From: Promethearchaeota archaeon | GTDB taxonomy: Archaea; Asgardarchaeota; Lokiarchaeia; Helarchaeales; RDOG01 | Direction of reading: 5' to 3' | Length of the DNA: 64,000 nt | Assembly (NCBI GenBank): GCA_011365055.1 | Contig: RDOG01000004.1 | Location: 124,001-188,000, forward strand | Made by a program: the position numbers and the translations under genes | In this document: in pieces, positions 1 to 8,215 of the stretch | Position numbering within the stretch: position 1 is the first letter of the stretch | Layout of the letters: each line of letters begins with the position of its first letter | The notes under the pieces: generated by a model | Databases searched by the model: none | What the model was told of the DNA's origin: nothing | The model's input: the letters and a program-made list of their open reading frames with translations, nothing else

Positions 1-1
1 G

Positions 2-139
2 AATAGAGACAAAATTCCTCAAAATCTTTCAAGGAACATAGATTTCAATAAATTGGAAACGATATCTTTAGAAAAACTCAATGAATTAATCAAAAATCCT
101 AAATTACTTGAAGACTTTATAATAAAAAATAATCTATAA
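2..139 (+). CDS. C-terminal end of a truncated CDS (hypothetical)
   Basis: The window opens inside an open frame that reads 45 codons to a TAA at 137-139. The visible tail is Lys/Asn/Leu-rich and contains the helix-like pattern LEKLNELIKNPKLLEDF. No family is recognisable from so short a piece, and the 5' part lies left of the window. Codon use matches the neighbours, so a real gene end is more likely than chance. A T-rich stretch follows at about 141-165 and may serve as its terminator. Confidence 0.5.
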   Translation, partial: NRDKIPQNLSRNIDFNKLETISLEKLNELIKNPKLLEDFIIKNNL

Positions 140-240
140 TATTTTATTTTTTTATTAAATCTTGATTTATTTAATCTTTAATCATATTAAATAAATAAAT
201 AATTACTTGTTGTAGAAGAATTTTTTAAATGTTTGAACAA

Positions 241-275
241 TTTTTAATATAACAAAGATTTTTAATATAACAAAG
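241..275 (+). repeat. 18-bp-period tandem duplication upstream of a membrane-protein gene
   Basis: The 17-mer TTTTTAATATAACAAAG occurs at 241-257 and again at 259-275, separated by one A. The pair ends about 20 nt before the ATG at 296 and just upstream of the GGAGG ribosome-binding site. Each unit contains a TTTAATATA core that resembles an archaeal TATA element, so the duplication may be a doubled promoter or an operator. That role is inferred. Confidence 0.5.
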
Positions 276-295
276 GAATTTATGGAGGATTATAA

Positions 296-910
296 ATGAA
301 TAAAGATGAAAAAGTAATTGAGATTAATTTAGCAATTATTAAAGAAAATTTAAAAGATTTTAGAAGTTGGAATTGGATTATAATAATTATTTTAAGTTTT
401 ATTTCATTAGCTTTACCAGTCTTTACTTTTAGCGCTGCAGGAGCCATAACTTATCGAACGAATTTATATTGGTTTCAAGCAGAACAAATATTATTCGCTT
501 CAGGAATACCGATTCTTAGTGGACTTGGTGCAATGTTAATAATTGGAATAATTTTGTGTTTTGTAGTCTTTATATTAGGGATGTTAGAAATTAAATACAA
601 AAATAAAATTTTACCCTTATTAGGGATAACGATTGGAATTTTAATTCTAATTGTTCCTGTAATTGTGTATTTTGCTTATGGAGGAATGACAATTGATGCT
701 TTCATGACTTCAATTTGGAACATGTGGGGAGGGGGATTGACGGGATCGGCTTTATTTGGAACTACGACCATAGGTATTGCACCAAATACTGTTACTTATA
801 CTTGGTCAATGTCATTTGTGCATGTTATTGATTTAATATCTGCAGGATTATTATTTTTTAATTCTTTTCTCTATTGGAAAGATATCAAGATTCAATTGAA
901 AAAAGATTAA
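296..910 (+). CDS. Multi-pass membrane protein, unknown function
   Basis: This 204-aa protein has a short charged cytoplasmic start (residues 1-25). About five hydrophobic segments follow, at roughly 27-48, 67-95, 103-128, a Gly/Trp-rich stretch near 140-165, and 175-193. It ends in a basic tail, KDIKIQLKKD. The ATG has a strong GGAGG ribosome-binding site 7 nt upstream. I recognise no catalytic motif. The Gly/Thr-rich loop between the later helices (WNMWGGGLTGSALFGTTT) looks extracytoplasmic. It stands alone, with convergent neighbours. It is a real gene by ribosome-binding site and membrane pattern, of unknown function. Confidence 0.8.
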   Translation: MNKDEKVIEINLAIIKENLKDFRSWNWIIIIILSFISLALPVFTFSAAGAITYRTNLYWFQAEQILFASGIPILSGLGAMLIIGIILCFVVFILGMLEIKYKNKILPLLGITIGILILIVPVIVYFAYGGMTIDAFMTSIWNMWGGGLTGSALFGTTTIGIAPNTVTYTWSMSFVHVIDLISAGLLFFNSFLYWKDIKIQLKKD

Positions 911-999
911 AAATACCATTTTTTTTCTTCTGAACATGTAGATCTTGTTACAAGATAGTTATAAAAAAGAAAAAAAGGGAGTTTTATAATAAATTTAGA

Positions 1000-1734
1000 T
1001 TAATTGTTAGTACCCTCGGGTATAGAAAGATTATTTTCAACATTCAAACTTGAGAAAAAGAATTGTATTGGTTCTTCATATTCTTTAATGGTTCCCGTTT
1101 TAGAAAGGTTTAATCTTAATCCTTTTTGAAACTCAGTAATATAAGCGCCATCTAATTCTATTACGTTATAACCTGAAACCCCGTTAATTTTTTCATCCCA
1201 TAGGGACAATGTTATACATCCAGTCTCATCAGCTAAAAGAAAATCAGCAATTTCGTGGGATGAATTATCTTTTTTAAGCACGACTTTTCTAATTTGAGAA
1301 ATTTCTTCAATTTTTCCAATAATCTTGAGATTGCTTTGATTTAACGTTAATTCACCTATACGAGCATATCTTTTAGTATCATTTTGATTTGATGTTTTCT
1401 CTATTTCAGTTAATTTTCTTTCTGCAATGGACCAGCTTCCAAAGCGACCGATGTTTAGGTATAAAATATTTCCAAAACTTGAAACATATCCATTATGAAT
1501 ATTTATTGTTTCTTTCAAGGGAATTCTATCAATATCGTCATCCCAAAGAGTTAAATTAAATGTACTAGTATCATCCGCGATTAGAAAAGTAGCAACCTGA
1601 TGCATTGTATTATCTTTCTTTACTCTAACAGTTTTATCTTGCAGTTTTTCTAAAACTCTTACTTTGACATTAACTTTTTTGTTACCTTCTCTTAAATCTT
1701 TTAATTGAATAAGATCAGTCAAATTATTCACCAA
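1000..1734 (-). CDS. Tandem OB-fold (RPA/SSB-like) nucleic-acid-binding protein
   Basis: The 244-aa protein has two similar domains. Domain 1 (about residues 20-105) contains VRVKKDNTMHQVATFLIADD followed by LTLWDDDID. Domain 2 (about 135-220) contains VVLKKDNSSHEIADFLLADE followed by LSLWDEKIN. The pattern (charged hairpin, then ADD/ADE-T, then LxLWD) is typical of archaeal RPA/SSB-type OB folds, where it forms strands 2-4 of the barrel. A similar signature recurs in the gene at 31592, so the two are probably paralogues. There is no zinc finger. The role is inferred to be ssDNA or RNA binding in replication, repair or modification. The start at 1734 is followed at 1731 by further in-frame codons and is not certain. 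Confidence 0.75.
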   Translation of the reverse strand: MVNNLTDLIQLKDLREGNKKVNVKVRVLEKLQDKTVRVKKDNTMHQVATFLIADDTSTFNLTLWDDDIDRIPLKETINIHNGYVSSFGNILYLNIGRFGSWSIAERKLTEIEKTSNQNDTKRYARIGELTLNQSNLKIIGKIEEISQIRKVVLKKDNSSHEIADFLLADETGCITLSLWDEKINGVSGYNVIELDGAYITEFQKGLRLNLSKTGTIKEYEEPIQFFFSSLNVENNLSIPEGTNN

Positions 1735-1878
1735 ATAATTAATAAAACATACATTATCTAATAAAGATTGATTTTTTAAATCGGTTATTTTCAGTTCGTC
1801 AACAAATTTATATCATTTCTACCGATACCCCGTTAAATTCTTAAAAGAAAACATCATAAATTCAATTAGTGATAAGAA

Positions 1879-2163
1879 TTGGGACGATCTATTCCAACTT
1901 ACAGAATGTTACTTGAAAATGAAATATCCTCATGGTCCGCTTTCCAAAAGTCGTTAAAGAAACAAGAAGATAGGGAAGCTTTTGATGAAATAATGAATAA
2001 TGCTCGATTACTAGCCGACGCAGGAACAATGGTTACTAGGCCATTTATTTCTCAAATAATGTTCATGAGTATTCTTATTAAACAACAAGATCAAATTTGT
2101 AAAATAAATAAAAAGATAAACTCTTTAAAAAAAAGGGATTTAGTTATTGATCAAGAAACATGA
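1879..2163 (+). CDS. DUF8156-like small protein
   Basis: The 94-aa protein starts MGRSIPTYRMLLENEISSW and continues with FDEIMNNARLLADAG and an FISQIMFMSILIKQQ helix. This matches my memory of a widespread archaeal family (DUF8156) that begins MGRT-NPTxR and has a conserved HADAG-like stretch. The function is unknown and the fold is probably all-helical. The start is TTG at 1879, directly giving the conserved MGR N-terminus, which supports the non-ATG start. It stands alone, divergent from the OB-fold gene at 1734. Confidence 0.7.
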   Translation: MGRSIPTYRMLLENEISSWSAFQKSLKKQEDREAFDEIMNNARLLADAGTMVTRPFISQIMFMSILIKQQDQICKINKKINSLKKRDLVIDQET

Positions 2164-2419
2164 CTGAGATAAAATTATTGAAGTTATTGAAAACAAGGAC
2201 GTACTTAATTTGAATTAATTTAACATTAAATAGGATAGTATTCAGTAAAAATAGGAAATTAAGGGATTTAATTTTACCTATCATTCTAAGTTACCAGTTT
2301 TTCTTTCTAATTATTAATAGTTTAAAGAAAATAATTTCTAATTTTAATTCTATTTTTTAATAATTTATTAAAAATTCAAAGTTACTCTTGAATTAGGTTC
2401 AATTTTTTTAGGTGTTTTT

Positions 2420-2827
2420 ATGGAAAATATTGAAATTGCCGAGATTTTTTATGAGATTAATCATGTATTCGTGCATAAATCGACATTTAGGAAAATCAGC
2501 AAGGGAGAAGAAATGCTTGTCCACGGTTTGCTAAGCGGGTTCTCAAGTGCCTTTTATAAAGAATTATTTGGTAACTCTGTAAAAACAGTTTTATTTGATA
2601 ATAATTTTTTCATTGCAATTAGAGGTCCTAAAACAAGAAATAACATTGTATATATATTTGGGAAATATAAAAATTTCAATGAAATTGAAATCGATGAAAT
2701 TTCACAAAAGATTTACAATGCTTTTATTGATTTTTGTCTGAAAAAAGGATTATCCACGGATAGATTCGATGGAAACATGACCAAGTTTAAAAATTTAACG
2801 GAACATGTCAAAAAATCTCTATTTTAA
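2420..2827 (+). CDS. Hypothetical protein, possibly roadblock/longin-like
   Basis: The 135-aa soluble protein has a ribosome-binding site AGGTG 7 nt before the ATG. A pattern of a helix (LLSGFSSAFYKELFG) followed by strands (VKTVLFDNNFFIAIRG and NNIVYIFGKY) and a C-terminal helix resembles roadblock/longin-type profilin-like folds, which are abundant in Asgard archaea as GTPase partners. This resemblance is weak and by eye only. It is followed by a T-rich stretch (2824-2840) and convergent with the MarR gene. Confidence 0.6.
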   Translation: MENIEIAEIFYEINHVFVHKSTFRKISKGEEMLVHGLLSGFSSAFYKELFGNSVKTVLFDNNFFIAIRGPKTRNNIVYIFGKYKNFNEIEIDEISQKIYNAFIDFCLKKGLSTDRFDGNMTKFKNLTEHVKKSLF

Positions 2828-2857
2828 TTTTTTTTTTATTCCATTAAATTAAACCAT

Positions 2858-3307
2858 CTATTTCTTGGCAAAATGTAATTGGGCTAAATCAAAGATTTGA
2901 TTCTTAATTTTTTCAATTTCTCCCTGGGGGAAGGTCCGTAAAAATTCGTTTAATTTAATTTCATCTTTTAATTCAGGATACTTATTGTAAAATAATCCCA
3001 TGCAAAAGGAAAGAAAACTCTTAAAGTTGTAATTACTTCTTTCATCAATTTCATTTTTAATGTATTGTTGACCTTCTTTGGATAAACTATAAAAAACTAC
3101 TCTTCTATCATCTTCAGATTGTTCATTTTTAACTAATCCCTTTTTTATTAAATCATTGATCACGTTTAAATATGCACTTTTTGACATTTCTGAATATCTA
3201 AATAACTGTGTAGATTGAAGTTTATTCTTTAAATACAATAAAAACAATATTTTTTCTTCCTTACCAGGAATAAACCCATGTTCAAAATATTCCTTTTTCA
3301 ATTTCAT
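2858..3307 (-). CDS. MarR-family winged-helix transcriptional regulator
   Basis: The 149-aa protein has a winged-helix core. An N-terminal helix (EEKILFLLYLKN) precedes the HTH region (STQLFRYSEMSKSAYLNVIND followed by LIKKGLVKN), and the wing is DDRRVVFYSLSKEGQQYI. A C-terminal dimerisation helix runs from residue 95. The DRR-x-x-x-Y-x-L-S-x-E-G wing is diagnostic of MarR/PadR-like regulators. I place the start at the ATG at 3307, preceded by AGGTG; an in-frame GTG sits immediately upstream. An imperfect inverted repeat lies 8 bp upstream of the start, so autoregulation is likely. The CPBP protease and its overlapping partner upstream are candidate targets. Confidence 0.85.
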   Translation of the reverse strand: MKLKKEYFEHGFIPGKEEKILFLLYLKNKLQSTQLFRYSEMSKSAYLNVINDLIKKGLVKNEQSEDDRRVVFYSLSKEGQQYIKNEIDERSNYNFKSFLSFCMGLFYNKYPELKDEIKLNEFLRTFPQGEIEKIKNQIFDLAQLHFAKK

Positions 3308-3314
3308 CACCTAT

Positions 3315-3348
3315 GATAAAATAAGAAACGGTCGTTTATAAGCTTATC
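3315..3348. promoter_or_regulatory. Probable MarR operator (imperfect inverted repeat)
   Basis: Two 16-nt arms flank a centre of GT at 3331-3332. The left arm begins GATAA and ends AAACG; the right arm begins CGTTT and ends TTATC. Twelve of 16 positions are complementary, and the inner five and outer five pairs are perfect. It lies 8 bp upstream of the MarR start and contains the palindrome ATAAGCTTAT. Size, symmetry and position fit a MarR-dimer operator used for autoregulation. Confidence 0.5.
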
Positions 3349-3389
3349 TTTTTTCCGACTACTTTTTAATATAAGAAAAAATGAGAGTC

Positions 3390-3950
3390 TTAATAAAAAA
3401 GGACGAATTCATCCAGTTCCAAAACCATTAAAGGCGGATGACCAATGGTAGACCAAATGGTCATGTTCAAAACGAAATTCAATTCCGGAATCCTTGAAAA
3501 AAAAGAAAAATTATATGAAATTGGAATTGTTGCTTTAATATTTGAATATTCAAATAGAAATCCGGTATTAATTTCCTTAATTGAAAAATTATAGGTGTAT
3601 TCACTTAATGGATTATAAGAATAAAACATCCCTTGAATCCGAATCCATCTCGCGAAAAAAATAAATGGATTTTGAAATGAAAAACGCATGGAAAAAGTAT
3701 ATCCTTCCGGATACGGCAACATGGCAGAAATTCCTCTTATATTTAGAGTATGCCCGTTATCAGGTACCAGTTTTTGCAACTCTGTAATTGAAAAAGAATT
3801 ATAATGACCAAGGGGAGTATCTAGAAACGTTCCTGAAGTCGGAACTACCATTATAGGTACAATTGTTATGTATAAAAATGAAGCTCCCAATAGCATTGAT
3901 GTTATAATTATCAAATTCTTTATTTTATTCTTCTTCAAGCTTCTCATCAT
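3390..3950 (-). CDS. Single-pass membrane-anchored extracytoplasmic protein
   Basis: The 186-aa protein has a basic N-terminus (MMRSLKKNKIKN) and one hydrophobic segment at about residues 13-35 (LIIITSMLLGASFLYITIV). An aromatic, beta-rich exterior domain without cysteines follows. Its start overlaps the end of the upstream CPBP protease gene by 26 nt, so the two are translationally coupled and probably act together. I recognise no family. It could be a substrate or partner of the protease. Confidence 0.7.
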   Translation of the reverse strand: MMRSLKKNKIKNLIIITSMLLGASFLYITIVPIMVVPTSGTFLDTPLGHYNSFSITELQKLVPDNGHTLNIRGISAMLPYPEGYTFSMRFSFQNPFIFFARWIRIQGMFYSYNPLSEYTYNFSIKEINTGFLFEYSNIKATIPISYNFSFFSRIPELNFVLNMTIWSTIGHPPLMVLELDEFVLFY

Positions 3951-4752
3951 CCCCTACTTTTAAAAAAAATATAAAAATCGCCATTATTAGACAAATAACC
4001 ATTATCATTATTTTGGAAGTTCCAAGAAGAATTTCAAATAATGTATCAAAACGTGTTCCTAAAGGTATAAAGAAGGAAAAATAATTATTAGCGGAATGAA
4101 AAATAAAAGATAATATTAAATTATCCGTTAATAATAAAAGCAATACTCCGAATATACCTCCAATTATTATCGAACCCCAACCTTGCAAATAATTTTCCAT
4201 TGGCCATGAAAAACTGACCCAATAATGACTACATATAAATATTATACAAGCAAAAATTCCTGATATGACTTTTCTTGAATTTTTTGACTCAATTTTTATT
4301 TTTAATAAATCAAAACTCACTATATAAAGCCCAAATCTCCAGCATTCTTCGAATAATGGACCTAACCAAATCGTAGTGTAAAAACTCTGAAAAGGGGAAA
4401 TGGTAAATAAACCAGAAACAAAGAAAATGGATTGAGAAATAAAAAAGATGCAAAGTATTGTTATGGATATTATTGGAAAGAATTTATTCAGTCCTATTTT
4501 AGGAAAAAATCTTAAAGCAAAATAGACCAGAAATGGTGTTGTCATCAGTATCTGAAAAATGTGAAAGATATCGGATAATTTAAACGGAGAATCTGCAACA
4601 GTAATATTGATTATTTGAGATAGAAAAAAAATCATTAAAAAACAAAAATTAATTGAAAAATTTAGATGGCTTCCTGAGCTATTATCAATTAATGTTAAAT
4701 AATTCTGGGAAACAAAATTCTCTTCTTGTGATTTTGATTTTTGAACATTCAT
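3925..4752 (-). CDS. CPBP (CAAX/bacteriocin-processing) family intramembrane metalloprotease
   Basis: The 275-aa protein has about seven to eight membrane helices. The family motifs are present in order: EECWR (the EExxxR glutamates) near residue 135, FICSHYW (FxxxH) near 175, and FHSANNYF (HxxxN) near 218. CPBP enzymes cleave substrates within or next to the membrane; some mature prenylated or peptide products. The actual substrate is unknown. It overlaps the downstream membrane-anchored gene at 3390-3950, and the operon ends at the MarR gene. Residues 1-25 are polar and cytoplasmic. Confidence 0.85.
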   Translation of the reverse strand: MNVQKSKSQEENFVSQNYLTLIDNSSGSHLNFSINFCFLMIFFLSQIINITVADSPFKLSDIFHIFQILMTTPFLVYFALRFFPKIGLNKFFPIISITILCIFFISQSIFFVSGLFTISPFQSFYTTIWLGPLFEECWRFGLYIVSFDLLKIKIESKNSRKVISGIFACIIFICSHYWVSFSWPMENYLQGWGSIIIGGIFGVLLLLLTDNLILSFIFHSANNYFSFFIPLGTRFDTLFEILLGTSKIMIMVICLIMAIFIFFLKVGDDEKLEEE

Positions 4753-4868
4753 CTAATTTTATTTTGTATTGAAAGTCTATAAAAAGTTAATAACACCTTA
4801 AAAGAAGTGAGATTTTTGTCGGTTTTGTCAAGATGGAATCTAAATTAAATTTGAAGAGAAATAATTAT

Positions 4869-5435
4869 TCATTTTAATATCTTTCCATATAAAATAGAAT
4901 CTGAGAGCGACCCATTTTTTAACCGAACGCTATTTTTCCGATATCCTTCTTCATCATAACCCATTTTTTCATATAATTTTCTAGCCGAGATGTTTTTTTC
5001 AAATGCTTCGAATTGGATTTTTAAAATTCCGATTGATCCTGCTTTTTCCTCAAGAATTTTCAACATTTCAGTGCCCAATCCCTGCTTTTGAAAATCTGGA
5101 TGAATACTAATTGTTAAGGATCCAACGTGTGATTGTTTTTCTTGTTTATTTTCAATTAATTGAGCTCGGCCAATAATATTTTGTTCATATTTAGCAAGCA
5201 ATAAATGAACATCATCTTGTTTAATCCTAGAAAGGAAGACTTTTTTGCTTTCCTGAACATCCCGATGGGCAAATGAAGTAACAAAATATTCGTCAACCAA
5301 TTTAAACCATTCAAAACATTGTTCATAAACATCATTATTAAAATCCAAGGCAGACCCCCAGAATATAGATACTATCCGCCCGTTTTTCAAGGTAATTGTT
5401 ATTTGATTATCGATCCTTTTCAAGTAGAATACCAT
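4869..5435 (-). CDS. GNAT-family N-acetyltransferase
   Basis: The 188-aa protein carries a clear GNAT core. Strand beta4 is SLTISIHPDF, motif A is QKQGLGTEMLKILEEKA (the acetyl-CoA loop Q/R-x-x-G-x-G/A), motif B is KIQFEAFEKNISARKLYEKMGY, and the C-terminal strand contains SDSILYGK. It transfers acetyl from acetyl-CoA to an amine. The substrate could be an amino acid, a protein N-terminus or an antibiotic and cannot be told. It stands alone and divergent from the gene at 5497. Confidence 0.9.
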   Translation of the reverse strand: MVFYLKRIDNQITITLKNGRIVSIFWGSALDFNNDVYEQCFEWFKLVDEYFVTSFAHRDVQESKKVFLSRIKQDDVHLLLAKYEQNIIGRAQLIENKQEKQSHVGSLTISIHPDFQKQGLGTEMLKILEEKAGSIGILKIQFEAFEKNISARKLYEKMGYDEEGYRKNSVRLKNGSLSDSILYGKILK

Positions 5436-5496
5436 TTTTTTAATTTTTTTTTATATTCAAATCTAATAATTATAATTCTATGGGATCCACTTTTTA

Positions 5497-5790
5497 ATGT
5501 CCTATCCTCAAAATATTAATTATTATAGAAAAATTATAAATGATTTTAATCCTGATGAAGATTTACCAAAAAAATACGGCGAACTTGAAAGAACACATGC
5601 ATTAATTATTGAGTTAAATACTACAAATTTAATTAAAATTTTTAGCATGTTACAAGATCAACCTATTTCAAAAGCGTTTTATGGAAAGGGAATCAGTAGA
5701 GTGTCCATGAGTATAGGAGACATCATTTTAAAAAATAATGAAGCTTTCTTTTGTCATGATTCCTGGCTTAGATTTAAAATATCTGAATAA
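5497..5790 (+). CDS. YodL-like small protein
   Basis: The 97-aa protein ends in SRVSMSIGDIIL followed by NNEAFFCHDSWLRFKI. The phrase S(L/M)SVGDVI followed by a short aromatic strand is typical of YodL/antirestriction-associated small domains found in phages, plasmids and conjugative elements. That similarity is from memory and only for the C-terminal third. The N-terminal half is a helix-rich unknown with several Asn and Leu residues. The start is ATG at 5497; no strong ribosome-binding site precedes it. Confidence 0.65.
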   Translation: MSYPQNINYYRKIINDFNPDEDLPKKYGELERTHALIIELNTTNLIKIFSMLQDQPISKAFYGKGISRVSMSIGDIILKNNEAFFCHDSWLRFKISE

Positions 5791-5802
5791 CATTTGAAAA
5801 AA

Positions 5803-6186
5803 TTAGAAAGATCTCTCTATTGCAGAGAGTTCATCATTAATAAAAGTTAAACTAAACCAAGCATAATAGGAAAAATTTATGATGTTATCAATCGCAGGGC
5901 TAAATTCTCGAAATTGTATATTTTTTTCCATCCATTTAATAAGTCTTTGAACCATCTTATATCGTTGTTTATAATCGATGTTTTCAAAATCATGTAAGAA
6001 ATATAATTCTGGGATGTCGTACATCACTTGAACTGCGGTGCTCGCCCATTCTAAAATTGAATACGTTGCTTCATCTAAGTAGAATGGACCTTCGGGTCTT
6101 TTTTTTAAAAGGGTTTTCGCTTCTTCGCCCAACTTTTTACTAAGTAAAACTCGCTGTTTAAGGGGTCTATTATTAAACTGGATCAT
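5803..6186 (-). CDS. Hypothetical helical protein
   Basis: The 127-aa all-helical-looking protein has an internal acidic/aromatic segment (VQVMYDIPELYFLHDFENIDYKQRYKMVQRL). It has no membrane segment and no cysteine. The ribosome-binding site AGGAG lies about 8 nt before the ATG (reading the minus strand AATTATTTGAGGAGAAACAT). I recognise no family. It is convergent with the YodL-like gene at 5497. Confidence 0.65.
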   Translation of the reverse strand: MIQFNNRPLKQRVLLSKKLGEEAKTLLKKRPEGPFYLDEATYSILEWASTAVQVMYDIPELYFLHDFENIDYKQRYKMVQRLIKWMEKNIQFREFSPAIDNIINFSYYAWFSLTFINDELSAIERSF

Positions 6187-6502
6187 ATGTTTCTCCTCAA
6201 ATAATCATTTAGAATAAAATATTTAAACAATTATTATTTTTGCCTCATATTTTTAAATACTATTAAAAGTCGATGAAAGTTTAAATCCCTTTTTTCTTGA
6301 TTTTTATTAAATTGAACATTAAAAATTCTTTTTGAAAATAAAACAACGGCAAAAAATTAAAAATTAAACAATAAAATTAATGATTGCGACTTTTCCAATT
6401 CTATTATTAACTACATACTGAATTCTTCAATTAATAATAATACTCCTAAAAATTAACAAATTTAAAATTAAAAATCAATAATTATTCAAAAACCTAAGAA
6501 AG
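6187..6502. other. Intergenic region, divergent promoters
   Basis: These 316 bp separate two divergently transcribed genes. The stretch is A+T-rich with TTTAAATA-like elements (for example near 6225-6265) that could act as TATA boxes for either side. I see no open frame worth reporting and no long inverted repeat. Confidence 0.4.
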
Positions 6503-6511
6503 GTGATTTTA

Positions 6512-8065
6512 ATTTCCAGTGAATCATTATTTAACATTTTTCAAGCGAATGAAGCTAGCTCAATTAATTTGATTGATGAAGATTATGCCATTATTGCCTC
6601 AGAAATATTGAGAACTAATCCTAAACTAATTCAAGTTCTTCAAGCAATTGAGCTTGCAGGCCATAAAACAAATATAATTACTACAAAAAAAATATTTAGT
6701 TCGCAAGTAGGCCACCTTATTAATGGCAGCTCAATCAGAAATATTTTGGAAGAATTGAAAGAGTTTAACAATTTTCATACGGATCTATCGTTAATAAACA
6801 TGGATTTTTTAAAAATTAAAAATGTAGAGTGCTATTCTTTATCAGAAGTTGGCGTCAATATTCTACGAAATCACGTGTATGAAACCAAGGAACAATTTGA
6901 AGCGAAAAAAACGAGGCAAAGTGGGGGACTTGAACACGTTTACATGGTAGAATTGGTTGAAAAAAAACTTAAAAAAAGTGGATGGAAAATTCTCGCAATC
7001 GAAGAATCTTTCCGTCTGAATGGGCAAGTAGTGTATTTTGACATCCTGTGTTTCAAGGAAGAAAATGGCATCAAGAAATTTAGGGCATTTGAATGCGAGA
7101 CCACTTTTAATACGACGAGGGAGCAATTGAAAAGACAAGTTCACAAAAATATAATCAAGGCATTTAAATTGGGGGAATTTGCGGGGAACCGGTGTAATAT
7201 CATATGTTTAGATCAAAAAGCAATGGATTTAATTCTTGATGTAGTTAGACCCTTCGATTTTCAAAAAAATCCAGGATTAATTCAAGTTACAACTTTGCAT
7301 AATTTTCTGCATAAAAATTTCAATCATTGGGTAAAATTTGGAACGAAAAACCGACTAATGACTGGGAGTCCAATGGTTGCACAAGAAATAGAAAAAAAGA
7401 TCCAAAAATTTAATAAATTAGAAAAAAAAGATGAAAAAGAAAGGAAAATAACAAAAAAAGTGGATGCCTTAGTAAAAGAGGCAACAAAATTTAGAATGTC
7501 TGATTGTAATCAAAGTTTAGATCTATTGTTTATCGCATTACGATTCATGGAAGAAAACCATGTGGAATATTTACTAAAAAAACATCAAGTAAAATATCTT
7601 ATTAAAGAAATCTTAAATGACAATCAAATTTACTTCATTAATCTATTCTATTTTGTTGAAAATAATTTGAATTTCTTACCGATTAAAAGAATACAAGAAA
7701 TTACTGATCTGCAAAAAAAACAAAAAAAATATTCGTATTTTCTAAAAAGTCAAAAGCAAAATGCCGAAATTTATTCTGCGTTATTGGTGAACGAGCATGA
7801 CATCAAGCGAAAGATCATTGGAAAAAACAATATTCACCAATTAAACTTACATGGGTTTCAAGACACTTCAATACCTGTGAATATTTTCATCGAAACATCC
7901 AAACACGTGTCCAAAAAGACCTTAAAAATAATCTTTGATTATATTGAAAACGTGAAAAAGAATGAGTTTATTACGGCTAATCAATTACAACTTGAACAAA
8001 TCAGGATTTTTCAAGAATTAAAAAATAAATTGAACTATCACGATCATTTAATGTATGTTAAGTAA
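6512..8065 (+). CDS. Winged-helix plus PD-(D/E)XK-like nuclease-fold protein
   Basis: The protein is about 517 aa. Residues 1-120 look like a winged helix (NPKLIQVLQAIELAG, then SSIRNILEELKEF, then VECYSLSEVGVNIL). Residues 140-250 contain a nuclease-like core: GLEHVYMVELVEKKLKKSGW, then VVYFDILCF, then FRAFECETTF and an RQVHKNIIKAF helix. H, D and ExET spaced this way match the PD-(D/E)XK superfamily proteins that replicons and conjugative elements often carry. The last 260 residues are Lys-rich helices of unknown role. The start is probably the AUU at 6512, preceded by AGGTGA in the spacing seen for ATG genes here; the conventional alternative is GTG at 6503, which lies inside that ribosome-binding site. 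A role in DNA processing is inferred. Confidence 0.65.
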   Translation: MSSESLFNIFQANEASSINLIDEDYAIIASEILRTNPKLIQVLQAIELAGHKTNIITTKKIFSSQVGHLINGSSIRNILEELKEFNNFHTDLSLINMDFLKIKNVECYSLSEVGVNILRNHVYETKEQFEAKKTRQSGGLEHVYMVELVEKKLKKSGWKILAIEESFRLNGQVVYFDILCFKEENGIKKFRAFECETTFNTTREQLKRQVHKNIIKAFKLGEFAGNRCNIICLDQKAMDLILDVVRPFDFQKNPGLIQVTTLHNFLHKNFNHWVKFGTKNRLMTGSPMVAQEIEKKIQKFNKLEKKDEKERKITKKVDALVKEATKFRMSDCNQSLDLLFIALRFMEENHVEYLLKKHQVKYLIKEILNDNQIYFINLFYFVENNLNFLPIKRIQEITDLQKKQKKYSYFLKSQKQNAEIYSALLVNEHDIKRKIIGKNNIHQLNLHGFQDTSIPVNIFIETSKHVSKKTLKIIFDYIENVKKNEFITANQLQLEQIRIFQELKNKLNYHDHLMYVK

Positions 8066-8074
8066 ATTATAATT

Positions 8075-8215
8075 ATGACTTTCAAGCAACTTACCTTGAC
8101 CGCCATATACTATGATCCGAATGTCATAAAAAAATTTATTGACCTAAAATACTTAAAAAAAGTGGATGGAAAAAACCCAATAAGTGAAAAGCAAAAAGTA
8201 ATGATTTTTGAATGA
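8075..8215 (+). CDS. Small hypothetical protein (46 aa)
   Basis: An ATG-started frame of 46 codons begins 9 nt after the preceding gene. It encodes a basic peptide with a central segment AIYYDPNVIKKFIDLKYL and no cysteines. There is no obvious ribosome-binding site, so it may be chance. Codon pattern and immediate linkage to the upstream gene favour a small gene or a remnant. Confidence 0.35.
   Translation: MTFKQLTLTAIYYDPNVIKKFIDLKYLKKVDGKNPISEKQKVMIFE

Noticed and set aside
5319..5519. 66-codon ORF opposite the GNAT gene
   Set aside because: Antisense to a clear acetyltransferase; no independent support.
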